A stretch of 64,000 nt of DNA from Pseudomonas gregormendelii (GTDB lineage: Bacteria > Pseudomonadota > Gammaproteobacteria > Pseudomonadales > Pseudomonadaceae): positions 1 to 64,000 of the forward strand of contig NZ_JADEVO010000033.1 of assembly GCF_017114825.1 (NCBI RefSeq), written 5' to 3'. This document shows positions 6,883 through 13,624 of the stretch, one piece after another. Made by a program: the position numbers and the translations under genes. The number at the start of each line of letters is the position of its first letter. The first letter of the stretch is position 1. Under the pieces are notes generated by a model. That model made no database searches and had not been told where the DNA came from. It saw nothing but the letters and a program-made list of their open reading frames with translations.

Positions 6883-7596
6883 ATGAGCAAACCAGGTCAA
6901 ATGGTGCTGGTCGCACTGCGCAAAATGATCGCCTCGGGCGAGCTGGCGGCCGGCGAACGGCTGATGGAGATTCCGACGGCGGAACGCTTCGGCGTCTCGC
7001 GCATGCCGGTGCGCATGGCCTTCCTGACCCTGGAACAGGAAGGCTTGCTGGTGCGCCATGGCGGGCGGGGCTATCAGGTACGCTCGGTGAGCGCCGACGA
7101 TATCGCCGGCGCCGTGGAGGTACGCGGGGTGCTGGAGGGGCTGGCGGCGCGGCAGAGCGCCGAGCGCGGTTTGAGTGAGCAAGCGCAGGCGGCGCTGCTC
7201 GAATGCCTGGTGCAGGGCGATGCGCTGTTCGACAAAGGCTTTGTGACTGAAGAAGACCTTGAGGTATTCCATGACCTCAATATGCGTTTTCATCAGGTGA
7301 TCGTCGCCAGCAGCGCCAACCCGGCCATTGCCGAAGCCCTGTCGCGCAACGACCATCGCCCTTTTGCCTCAGTGTCAGCGCTGGCGATCGATCGTGAAGA
7401 CATGGCGCGTGAGTACCGGCGCTTCAACTTCGCGCACATGCAACATCACTCGGTCTACGACGCGCTGGTCAGCCGCCAGGGCGCACGCGCTGAAGCCATC
7501 ATGCGTGAACACGCCAACGCCACGCTGCGCTACGCCGAAGTGTTCGGAGCAATTGGCAATGGCGAGCGGGTAAAAGTCATCGCGCGCGGCGAATGA
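6883..7596 (+). CDS. vanR: GntR-family transcriptional repressor VanR
   Basis: A 237-residue GntR/FadR-type regulator. The N-terminal winged helix (residues about 5-70) includes LMEIPTAERFGVSRMPVRMA; the C-terminal FCD ligand domain contains the metal-ligand histidines in FHDLNMRFHQ and HMQHHSVYDAL. VanR represses vanillate genes until vanillate binds. I use the ATG at 6883, which starts MSKPGQMVLVALRKMI, rather than the frame start at 6844. It follows the porin gene by 83 bp and is convergent with vanB, 9 bp apart. The GGATCC dyads at 3961, 9730 and 9794 are the expected targets. Confidence 0.88.
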   Translation: MSKPGQMVLVALRKMIASGELAAGERLMEIPTAERFGVSRMPVRMAFLTLEQEGLLVRHGGRGYQVRSVSADDIAGAVEVRGVLEGLAARQSAERGLSEQAQAALLECLVQGDALFDKGFVTEEDLEVFHDLNMRFHQVIVASSANPAIAEALSRNDHRPFASVSALAIDREDMAREYRRFNFAHMQHHSVYDALVSRQGARAEAIMREHANATLRYAEVFGAIGNGERVKVIARGE

Positions 7597-7605
7597 CCGG
7601 CTCGT

Positions 7606-8556
7606 TCAGAGATCCAGCACCAATAACGCGGATTTGGCTCTCGAACAGCAGGGCGTGAACTGATCGTTGGCCGCTTGCTCGTCTTCGGTGAGGAACAGGT
7701 CACGGTGATCCGGCACCCCCTCCAGTAAACGGGTCAGGCAGGTTCCGCAGACGCCCTGCTCACAGGAAATGGCAATCTCGACACCGTGGCTTTCCAGCAC
7801 CTGGACCACCGTCTTGTCTGCGGGAATGTCGAACACCTGCCCGCTGCTGCCAAGCTTGACCTGGAACGTCCCGTCGCCGGCGGTATCCACCGGTGCCGCG
7901 GCGAAGTATTCACGGTGCAACTGCCCATCGCTCCAGCCCTGAGCCTTTGCGCTGTCGAGTACATGCTGCATGAAGCCTGAGGGGCCGCAGACATACAGGT
8001 GCACGTCAGGCTGCGGATTGGCCAGAACCCTGGCGGCGTCCAGGCGAGAATCGGCTTGTTCATCGAAATGCAGGTGCACACGATCGGCAAAGGATGCTCC
8101 TTTGAGCCGTTCGACAAACGCCGCACGTTCACTGGAGCGAGCACAGTAGTGCAGCTCGAAATCGGCGCCGCTATGGGCCAGTTGCTCGGCCATGCACAGA
8201 ATCGGGGTGATGCCGATGCCGCCGGCGAACAACAGGCTGCGCCGTCCCTCGGCCACCAGCGGGAACAGATTGCGCGGCTCACTGATCATCAGCCGATCGC
8301 CACTGTTGATCTGCTCATGCAGGCTCTGGGAACCACCGCGCGAGGCGGCGTCCCTGAGTACGCCAATCACGTAGCGATGGCGCTCTTGCGGGTGATTGCA
8401 CAGCGAGTACTGGCGGATCAGTCCGCCGGGCAGGTGCACGTCGATATGGGCCCCGGCACTGAAGACGGGCAATGCCCCGCCTTGGGCACAGGTCAACTCG
8501 TAGCTGCAGATATCCAACGCTTCGTTGTTGCGGGATGACACGACGACTTCAATCAT
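7606..8556 (-). CDS. vanB: Vanillate O-demethylase reductase subunit VanB
   Basis: The 316-residue cytoplasmic reductase passes electrons from NADH to the VanA oxygenase. Domains in order are an FMN-binding barrel with RQYSLCN (about residues 48-54), an NAD-binding domain with FAGGIGITPILCMAEQL, and a C-terminal plant-type 2Fe-2S domain with CEQGVCGTC and a distal cysteine pair at FTPCC. This is a class IA Rieske-oxygenase reductase layout. It is the second gene of vanA-vanB with an 87-bp gap. The start has AAGG upstream. Its 3' end faces vanR with almost no spacer and I see no terminator between them. Confidence 0.93.
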   Translation of the reverse strand: MIEVVVSSRNNEALDICSYELTCAQGGALPVFSAGAHIDVHLPGGLIRQYSLCNHPQERHRYVIGVLRDAASRGGSQSLHEQINSGDRLMISEPRNLFPLVAEGRRSLLFAGGIGITPILCMAEQLAHSGADFELHYCARSSERAAFVERLKGASFADRVHLHFDEQADSRLDAARVLANPQPDVHLYVCGPSGFMQHVLDSAKAQGWSDGQLHREYFAAAPVDTAGDGTFQVKLGSSGQVFDIPADKTVVQVLESHGVEIAISCEQGVCGTCLTRLLEGVPDHRDLFLTEDEQAANDQFTPCCSRAKSALLVLDL

Positions 8557-8643
8557 GGCGCACCTTCAAGACCGGCCACCGCAGTGGCCGCGAACAGGAT
8601 CTTTGGGAGGGACTGGCGTAGCGCTAAAGGGCAATGCCCTTGG

Positions 8644-9702
8644 CTATTTGGCCGCCGCGATCAGCTCGACCGCCGGCGCTCGTTCAAGGGCGATGAGACG
8701 TTCCAGCACGCGCCTGGACTGCACGCCCCCGGCATCGATGTTGAGCTTGAGCAAGTTGCGTTCGGGATGGGCCAGCAGGTTTTTCTGCTGCTGCTCGAGC
8801 ATGTCGAGGTCTTCGCTGAAAATTTTGCCCTGGCCCTCACGAATGCTGGCGGTCAGGGCTTCGTCGCCGGGATTGAAATTGCGTGCCATGCCCCAGAAGT
8901 ACCAGATCGACGTTTCGGTCTCCGGGGTGATGAAGTCGACCACGATGCTCGCGGCCTTGTGTTGCGGCTCGGCGTGGTAACCGCCCTTGCCGGCGTGGGC
9001 CACGCCAACCTGGATCAACACGTGGCTGGGCGGGCTGAAGCGGCAGATCTGCCAACGGTCTACCGGCACGTCGTCGGCCAGATTGTTGCCACGCAGGGCC
9101 ATTCGCCAGAACGGCGGGGCCATGATGTTTTCCATGTGCCGCTCGGTGACCACCTCGTTGCCCTGGACGGTGGTGACCGGCGCCGCTTCATCGATCTCTT
9201 TCTGGCCGATGCTCGAAGCGTGTACGTAGGTTTCGTGGGTGAGATCCATCAGGTTATCGATCATCAGTCGATAGTCGCAATTGATATGGAACAGCCCACC
9301 GCCGTAGGCCCACTCATCACTCACAGCCCATTCCAGATGGTGGATCAGTGCAGGATCAGCCTTGTCCTGCTCCCCAGGCCAGACCCAGATGAAGCCGTAA
9401 CGCTCTTCGACCGCGTAAGTCTTGTTGCACGGAAAACCCCGTACGCGCTGACCCGGCATTTCGACAGTCTTGCCGTCGCAGCCCATGACCAGGCCATGGT
9501 ATCCACACACCAGGTTGCCGTTGTCGACATAACCAAGCGAGAGGGGAGCGCCGCGATGAGGACAAAAATCCTCGACAGCGGCAACGCGCCCTTCAAGGCC
9601 TCGATAGAAAACGATTTTCTCACCGCATATTTGCCGCCCCAGAGGCTTGGAGGCGATCTCGTCAGGGGTGCAGGCGACATACCAGGTGTTTCTCGGATAC
9701 AT
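8644..9702 (-). CDS. vanA: Vanillate O-demethylase oxygenase subunit VanA
   Basis: The 352-residue Rieske non-heme iron oxygenase converts vanillate to protocatechuate plus formaldehyde. The Rieske ligands are C47-x-H49 and C66-x2-H69 (FCPHRGAP, CGYHG). The mononuclear iron segment DNLMDLTHETYVHAS follows. The start MYPRNTWYVACTPDEI is typical, with GGAG 6 bases upstream of the ATG. It is the first gene of the vanAB operon. The released formaldehyde and formate link it loosely to the formate-oxidoreductase-like locus at 30.9-34.1 kb, but that is only a thought. Confidence 0.95.
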   Translation of the reverse strand: MYPRNTWYVACTPDEIASKPLGRQICGEKIVFYRGLEGRVAAVEDFCPHRGAPLSLGYVDNGNLVCGYHGLVMGCDGKTVEMPGQRVRGFPCNKTYAVEERYGFIWVWPGEQDKADPALIHHLEWAVSDEWAYGGGLFHINCDYRLMIDNLMDLTHETYVHASSIGQKEIDEAAPVTTVQGNEVVTERHMENIMAPPFWRMALRGNNLADDVPVDRWQICRFSPPSHVLIQVGVAHAGKGGYHAEPQHKAASIVVDFITPETETSIWYFWGMARNFNPGDEALTASIREGQGKIFSEDLDMLEQQQKNLLAHPERNLLKLNIDAGGVQSRRVLERLIALERAPAVELIAAAK

Positions 9703-9727
9703 GAAGATCTCCAGCGCAGGCTTGTTT

Positions 9728-9803
9728 TTATGGATCCATTAAATATGAGTATTCTCAAATCCGTCAAGCATTAAGCCTGAACATAGGAATTAATGGATCC
9801 AAT
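9728..9803 (-). promoter_or_regulatory. vanAB promoter flanked by two VanR operators
   Basis: On the minus strand a sigma70-like promoter reads TTGACG (complement of 9762-9767), a 16-bp spacer, then TATTTA (complement of 9740-9745). A GGATCC dyad, TTATGGATCCATTAA (9728-9742), overlaps the -10 and the expected start. A second, ATTAATGGATCCAAT (9789-9803), lies 22 bp upstream of the -35. Both match the ATTGGATCCAAT VanR operator. The arrangement suggests steric repression at the downstream site, with possible looping or cooperativity with the upstream one. Confidence 0.75.
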
Positions 9804-9934
9804 GAGCACTGGAAAGCTCGGGAGTAGACCGTTATCAGAGTTCGAAATACCAAGGCCGCATTCTCGGATCGCAATACAAACTGAGCACCGAAGAACGCGT
9901 TCGACGCTGTGGGCGTGAAGCGGTATCGGAGCAA

Positions 9935-10258
9935 GTGCAGGCCCGACTGGCTGAGGGGTCCGAGACCTGGGCGTTAGGTATGTTCGCTGGAAGCTACGAT
10001 CGTCAGAGGTACGGCCTGGATATCCAGTCCACCCCCCGCACCCCTTCCACGATGTACACCATCAACCCGACAGTCGATATCCAGACTCTCCTGGGCTCCG
10101 TCAGCGAATCCCTGGCTTCCGCCAGCGTCATCACCATGGACATCGCCGACCGCGAAACCGGCCCAAGCCGCAACTCCCTATTGGGCGTTCACCAGATTCT
10201 CATGCTGGCAGAGCTCTCGGTGAACCGGGCTCTGGATCAACTCGACCCGATCGCCTAA
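9935..10258 (+). CDS. DUF6124-like protein with an atypical N-terminus, possibly a remnant
   Basis: The last 70 or so residues, from PRTPSTMYTINPTVDI through SLLGVHQILMLAELSVNRAL, look like the C-terminal half of the Pseudomonas DUF6124 family, small proteins of unknown function. The 35 residues before that do not resemble the family and the frame stays open upstream to a TGA at 9803-9805 without an ATG. The only early start is a GTG at 9935. An ATG at 10052 would give just the conserved part. I read it as a 5'-rearranged or degraded copy. A strong terminator follows at 10311. Confidence 0.5.
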   Translation: MQARLAEGSETWALGMFAGSYDRQRYGLDIQSTPRTPSTMYTINPTVDIQTLLGSVSESLASASVITMDIADRETGPSRNSLLGVHQILMLAELSVNRALDQLDPIA

Positions 10259-10310
10259 GCGTTCCGTTGCGTGAGATAGGGTCTGCAGGTAAACCTGTTG
10301 CGACCCCGCA

Positions 10311-10340
10311 AAACAAAGCCCTCAAACGAGGGCTTTGTTT
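10311..10340. terminator. Bidirectional rho-independent terminator
   Basis: A 13-bp perfect stem (AAACAAAGCCCTC with GAGGGCTTTGTTT) closes a 4-base loop, with A-rich and T-rich flanks. It lies between the DUF6124-like ORF and the convergent SDR gene and could serve both. Confidence 0.9.
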
Positions 10341-10363
10341 GTCGAAGGCTGAAGCACCAAACC

Positions 10364-11074
10364 TCAGTGCCCAGCGCTCTGCCCACCGTCAACATGCAAA
10401 ATCTCGCCAGTAACAAACTTGGCACTATCCAAATACACCACAGCCTGCGAAATATCATCGATCTCGCCCATGTGCCCCATCGGATGCAGGCTGCCCAGCG
10501 CCGCATGAGTCTCCTCACCATGCATCGGCGTCTTGATGATGCCGGGCGATACCGCATTCACCCGAATCCCGCGCTTGGCGTACTCGATGGCCAGGGATTT
10601 GGTCGCCGCGTTCAAGCCGCCTTTGGTCAACGACGCCAGTACTGAAGGCACGCCATCAATCGCATGATCGACCAGGCTGGTGGTGATGTTGACCACATGC
10701 CCTTTGCCTTGCTTTTCCATCTCGGTGATGGCGAGTTGGGTGATGTAGAAGAAGCCATTCAGGTTCACCGACAGCACGGCGGCGTAATCTTCGGCGGTGT
10801 AGTCCGTGAACGGTTTGGCGACGAAGATCCCGGCGTTGTTGACCAGGGTGTCGATGTGGCCGAAACGGGCGATGGTTTCGCGGATGACTTGTTGGGCGAC
10901 TTCAGGTTCGCCGATGTCGCCGGCCACGGTGAGGATGTCCGGATCGGTGGACGGCTTGATCGAACGCGAAGTGGCAACCACCTGGTAGTCCAGATCACGG
11001 AAGGCTTTAACCATGCCGGCGCCGAGGCCTTGGGATGCACCAGTGATAACGATGACTTTTTTCGAATTGCTCAT
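10364..11074 (-). CDS. Short-chain dehydrogenase/reductase family protein lacking the catalytic tyrosine
   Basis: The 236-residue protein has a Rossmann fold with the cofactor loop TGASQGLG (residues 11-18) and NNAG (79-82). The expected serine is at 133 (NITTS). The YxxxK motif is absent: the lysine is K151 but residue 147 is alanine (VLASLTKGG). The rest of the fold, including the PGIIKTPM and C-terminal VDGG segments, is intact. It may be a non-catalytic family member or use another proton donor. The gene lies 58 bp downstream of the DsbA-like gene and probably belongs to the same three-gene transcript. Substrate unknown. Confidence 0.85.
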   Translation of the reverse strand: MSNSKKVIVITGASQGLGAGMVKAFRDLDYQVVATSRSIKPSTDPDILTVAGDIGEPEVAQQVIRETIARFGHIDTLVNNAGIFVAKPFTDYTAEDYAAVLSVNLNGFFYITQLAITEMEKQGKGHVVNITTSLVDHAIDGVPSVLASLTKGGLNAATKSLAIEYAKRGIRVNAVSPGIIKTPMHGEETHAALGSLHPMGHMGEIDDISQAVVYLDSAKFVTGEILHVDGGQSAGH

Positions 11075-11106
11075 GATGAACCTCTACTCATAAATGATGG
11101 TTTAGA

Positions 11107-11138
11107 AATCAGGTAATCAGGTAATCAGGTAATCAGGC
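11107..11138. repeat. Octamer tandem repeat (AATCAGGT, 4 units)
   Basis: Four head-to-tail copies of AATCAGGT (the last 7 of 8 matching) lie between the SDR start and the end of the DsbA-like gene, whose stop codon lies within the last unit. This is a short slippage-prone tract. Changes in copy number would alter the spacer and not the proteins. Confidence 0.9.
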
Positions 11139-11789
11139 TTCAGCGGGGGCGTTGGCCATTTGTCGCAACATCTGTTCGTAGTACTCGACCGACTGTGAAC
11201 CGGACACCAGGTGACGACCGTTGAGCACCATGGCCGGCACCGAGTTGATGCCGTGCTGGCGGTAAAAACCTTCCAGCTCGCGCACTTCGCTGGCGAAAGC
11301 GCCGGAGGTCAGTACTTCACGTGCTCCGTCCTCATCCAGCCCGGCTTCCACCGCCAACCGCACCAGGCTTTGCTGATCGCTGGGGTTCTGGCCCTCGGTG
11401 AAGTAGGCTCGCAGCAGGATCTTCTTCAGTGCGATTTGCCGCCCTTGCTGCAAGGCCCACAACAGCAGGCGGTGTGCATCGAAGGTGTTGTAGAAGTGGC
11501 TGCGTTTCTCCAGGTCGAACTTGAAGCCGATGGCTTCCCCGCGAGCGATTTGCATGGCCTTGCCGGCGGCGACTTCCTCGGCGGTGCGGCCATATTTGCG
11601 CATCAGGTGCTCTACGGCTTTCTCGCCGGCTGCCGGCATGTCGGGGTTCAATTCGAAGGGTTTGTAGGTGAGCTGCACCGAGACATCGTCCGCCACATTC
11701 GCGATCGCTTGCTCCAGCGCCGTGGCGCCCAGGGCGCACCAGGGGCACACCACGTCGGAGACGAAATCGACGGTGACCGAGGCGGTCAT
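11133..11789 (-). CDS. DsbA-family oxidoreductase (FrnE-like)
   Basis: The 218-residue cytoplasmic protein (no signal peptide) has a thioredoxin fold with an inserted helical domain and a CPWC active site at C15-C18. FDAHRLLLWA and the cis-proline segment INSVPAMVLNGR are also typical of the FrnE branch, which includes 2-hydroxychromene-2-carboxylate isomerase relatives. It probably acts as a dithiol-disulfide oxidoreductase. Its ATG (11787-11789) overlaps the TGA of the tautomerase gene upstream, so the two are translationally coupled. The partner substrate cannot be told. Confidence 0.88.
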   Translation of the reverse strand: MTASVTVDFVSDVVCPWCALGATALEQAIANVADDVSVQLTYKPFELNPDMPAAGEKAVEHLMRKYGRTAEEVAAGKAMQIARGEAIGFKFDLEKRSHFYNTFDAHRLLLWALQQGRQIALKKILLRAYFTEGQNPSDQQSLVRLAVEAGLDEDGAREVLTSGAFASEVRELEGFYRQHGINSVPAMVLNGRHLVSGSQSVEYYEQMLRQMANAPAEA

Positions 11790-12007
11790 GACTTGCCCTC
11801 CTCTTCAGCCAGTTGTTTTCGGTACGCAGTGGTGGTCATGCCGGCGTAGCCCCAGTTATCGGTGTCGACTTCTTCGATCACGATGTGGGTCAGGTCCGGG
11901 CGTTTGTTGAGGACGCGTTCCAGGGTTTCAGTGATTTCGGCGATCACCTGAGCTTTCTGCTCTGGGGTAACGCCATCGCGGGTAATGCGAACGCTGACGA
12001 AAGGCAT
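11786..12007 (-). CDS. 4-oxalocrotonate tautomerase family protein
   Basis: The 73-residue protein starts MPFVSVRITRDGVTPEQK, placing the catalytic Pro as residue 1 after methionine removal, and has the family helix QVIAEITETLERVL. The length is normal for the 4-OT superfamily, which works as a multimer in the cytoplasm. It is the first gene of a tautomerase, DsbA-like, SDR cluster. Clusters like this are often controlled by an adjacent LysR gene, but none is present here. The SD is GGAGATTCC on the minus strand just before the ATG. Confidence 0.88.
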   Translation of the reverse strand: MPFVSVRITRDGVTPEQKAQVIAEITETLERVLNKRPDLTHIVIEEVDTDNWGYAGMTTTAYRKQLAEEEGKS

Positions 12008-12184
12008 GAGGAATCTCCAGTGACCTGCCCTCGGAATGATGGGTAGGTGTTGGAGCTCAATGTAGGGCGTTGGGTGGAGGGGATAAAGATGGGGGCGGGA
12101 ACATCATTAGTTACGTGGGGTAATCAATGAGATCGATGGTGCATGCCGTTTTGGACGCTCTACTGCAATTGACGGGAATTATGA

Positions 12185-12214
12185 ATGGCTGGGCAATAAT
12201 TATTGCCCAGCCAT
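12185..12214. repeat. Perfect 30-bp palindrome after the fic pseudogene
   Basis: Two 15-base arms (ATGGCTGGGCAATAA and its exact complement) meet with no spacer. There is no T-run on the far side in the fic direction, so it is not a classic terminator, although as RNA it would still form a strong hairpin. A binding site for a dimeric regulator is the other reading. Confidence 0.85.
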
Positions 12215-12219
12215 AAAAA

Positions 12220-13356
12220 TCACAAAATCTCGGAGCTCCCTGCATAGCGCCGGAATTCGTTGCTATCGCGAACCAGCAATTGCATCAGTTTCGGATGGAT
12301 AAAGAGTTTCTCTTTACCCACCTGAACCTCTTCCAGCACTCCGATAGCCACCAGATCCTTGAGGTGACGAGACGCCGCCTGGCGCTGGGCAATTTTCTTT
12401 TCGACCACGTTACTGATCCGGCAGTAAGGCTGCTCGAAAATCACATCAACCAGCTCGCGCGTATTGGCCTTGGGCAGTTGTTCTCGGACAAATTGAGTGG
12501 TGTGTTCGGACAGGGCTCGAATCGCCGCGATCTTGGCCGTCGTCCAGCGAGCGGTCTCTTCCACAGCACTCAGCATGAACAACAGCCACGGCTCCCAAGC
12601 TTGTTGGGTCGTTACTTCCAGCAGGAGTCGATAGTAGTCCGCGCGGTAAGCAATGATGTAGCGGCTTAGATAGAGGATTGGCAGGTTGAGGAGGCCTTCC
12701 TGTATCAGAAACAAGGTATTCAGGACTCGTCCGGTGCGACCGTTACCGTCGATAAACGGGTGGATGGCTTCAAATTGGTAGTGTCCTACCGCCATGCGCA
12801 CAAGCGGATCAAGTTCTGTTTCGTTGTGCAGAAAGCGCTCCCAGTTGGCGAGCAGGTTACGCAGGTGCTCCTCCCCTTCAGGTGGGGTGTAAATCACTTC
12901 TCCGGTTCGATCGTTCGCGAGCTGCGTACCTGGCGTGCGACGAATACCCAACTCTGCGCCCTTGAGGGTGCGGCAGATTTCTACGGCTGTGTTGGTGGAT
13001 AGTGGCCGTTGAGCCAGGGATTGAAAGCCTTGGCTCAGCGCCGTTCGATAGCGCAGTGCCTCTTTGGTCGCTGGGTCCGCATGGTTTTCAGTGTCTTGGG
13101 CATGCTGGAACAGCAGGTCCGTAGTGGTCACGATACTTTCAATTTCCGAGCTGTCCTTCGCCTCCAGCAAGGGAATTGTGTTGATCAGGACTGTCTGATT
13201 CGGAATCAACTCTGCGGCTTATTTCAACTCGGCCAGCGCTGTACGAGCAGAAATACACTTCTTAAGGACAGCGCGTGTCTCCAGTTCAATGCCTGGCGGT
13301 AGCAAGGGAAGCTGGTTGTACGGCCTGTCAGCCTGCCACGGCAATGATTCAGTCAT
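12220..13356 (-). pseudogene. fic: Fic family protein, interrupted by an in-frame stop near the N-terminus
   Basis: From the ATG at 13354-13356 the frame reads MTESLPWQADRPYNQLPLLP and on to ALAELK, then meets TAA at 13219-13221 (codon 46), then continues AAELIPNQTVLIN. The continuity on both sides shows a single base change, probably CAA to TAA. Downstream the Fic core is complete: HPFIDGNGRTGR (histidine about residue 199) and a C-terminal winged helix with CRISNVVEKKIAQRQAASRHL. An inhibitory-helix-like motif SSEIES (usual form S-x-x-x-E-G/N) lies about residues 69-74. Fic enzymes AMPylate target proteins. A TTG at 13209 could restart translation and give a 329-residue protein without the first 49 residues. 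Confidence 0.85.
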
Positions 13357-13406
13357 GGTTCGCCCCTGCTGATTTGTACGTTTTTTGAGCAAAAAAAGCT
13401 TTATTC

Positions 13407-13508
13407 ATGTCGCCAGTGTAGACATGAGCCGACAACGTGTCGCAATTTTCCACTTTTTGCGACACGTTATTGGAACGTGTCGCCGCCGACGACATGTTCG
13501 CGACACGT
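13407..13508. promoter_or_regulatory. Cluster of GCGACACGT / ACGTGTCGC repeats upstream of fic
   Basis: The motif occurs at 13434-13444 (AACGTGTCGCA), 13458-13468 (TGCGACACGTT, a perfect 11-bp inverted repeat of the first), 13474-13483 (AACGTGTCGC) and 13500-13508 (GCGACACGT). Partial copies lie at 13408-13413 (TGTCGC) and near 13530 (CGACATGACATC). The set lies 78-152 bp upstream of the fic start. It looks like an array of binding sites for one DNA-binding protein. Confidence 0.5.
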
Positions 13509-13571
13509 GTTCTCGAAATACGATTTCAGCGACATGACATCCTGCGGACAAAAACCCACCGCCCAGAAATA

Positions 13572-13600
13572 AAAAAACCCCGAACCAGTCGGGGTTTTTT
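13572..13600. terminator. Rho-independent terminator of the OprD-family porin gene
   Basis: A 12-bp stem, AAAAAACCCCGA with TCGGGGTTTTTT, with a 5-base loop. It lies 25 bp past the stop of the minus-strand porin gene at 13625 and has A/T tracts on both sides. Confidence 0.9.
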
Positions 13601-13624
13601 CATGTTCGAAAACTCAAATCCGCA

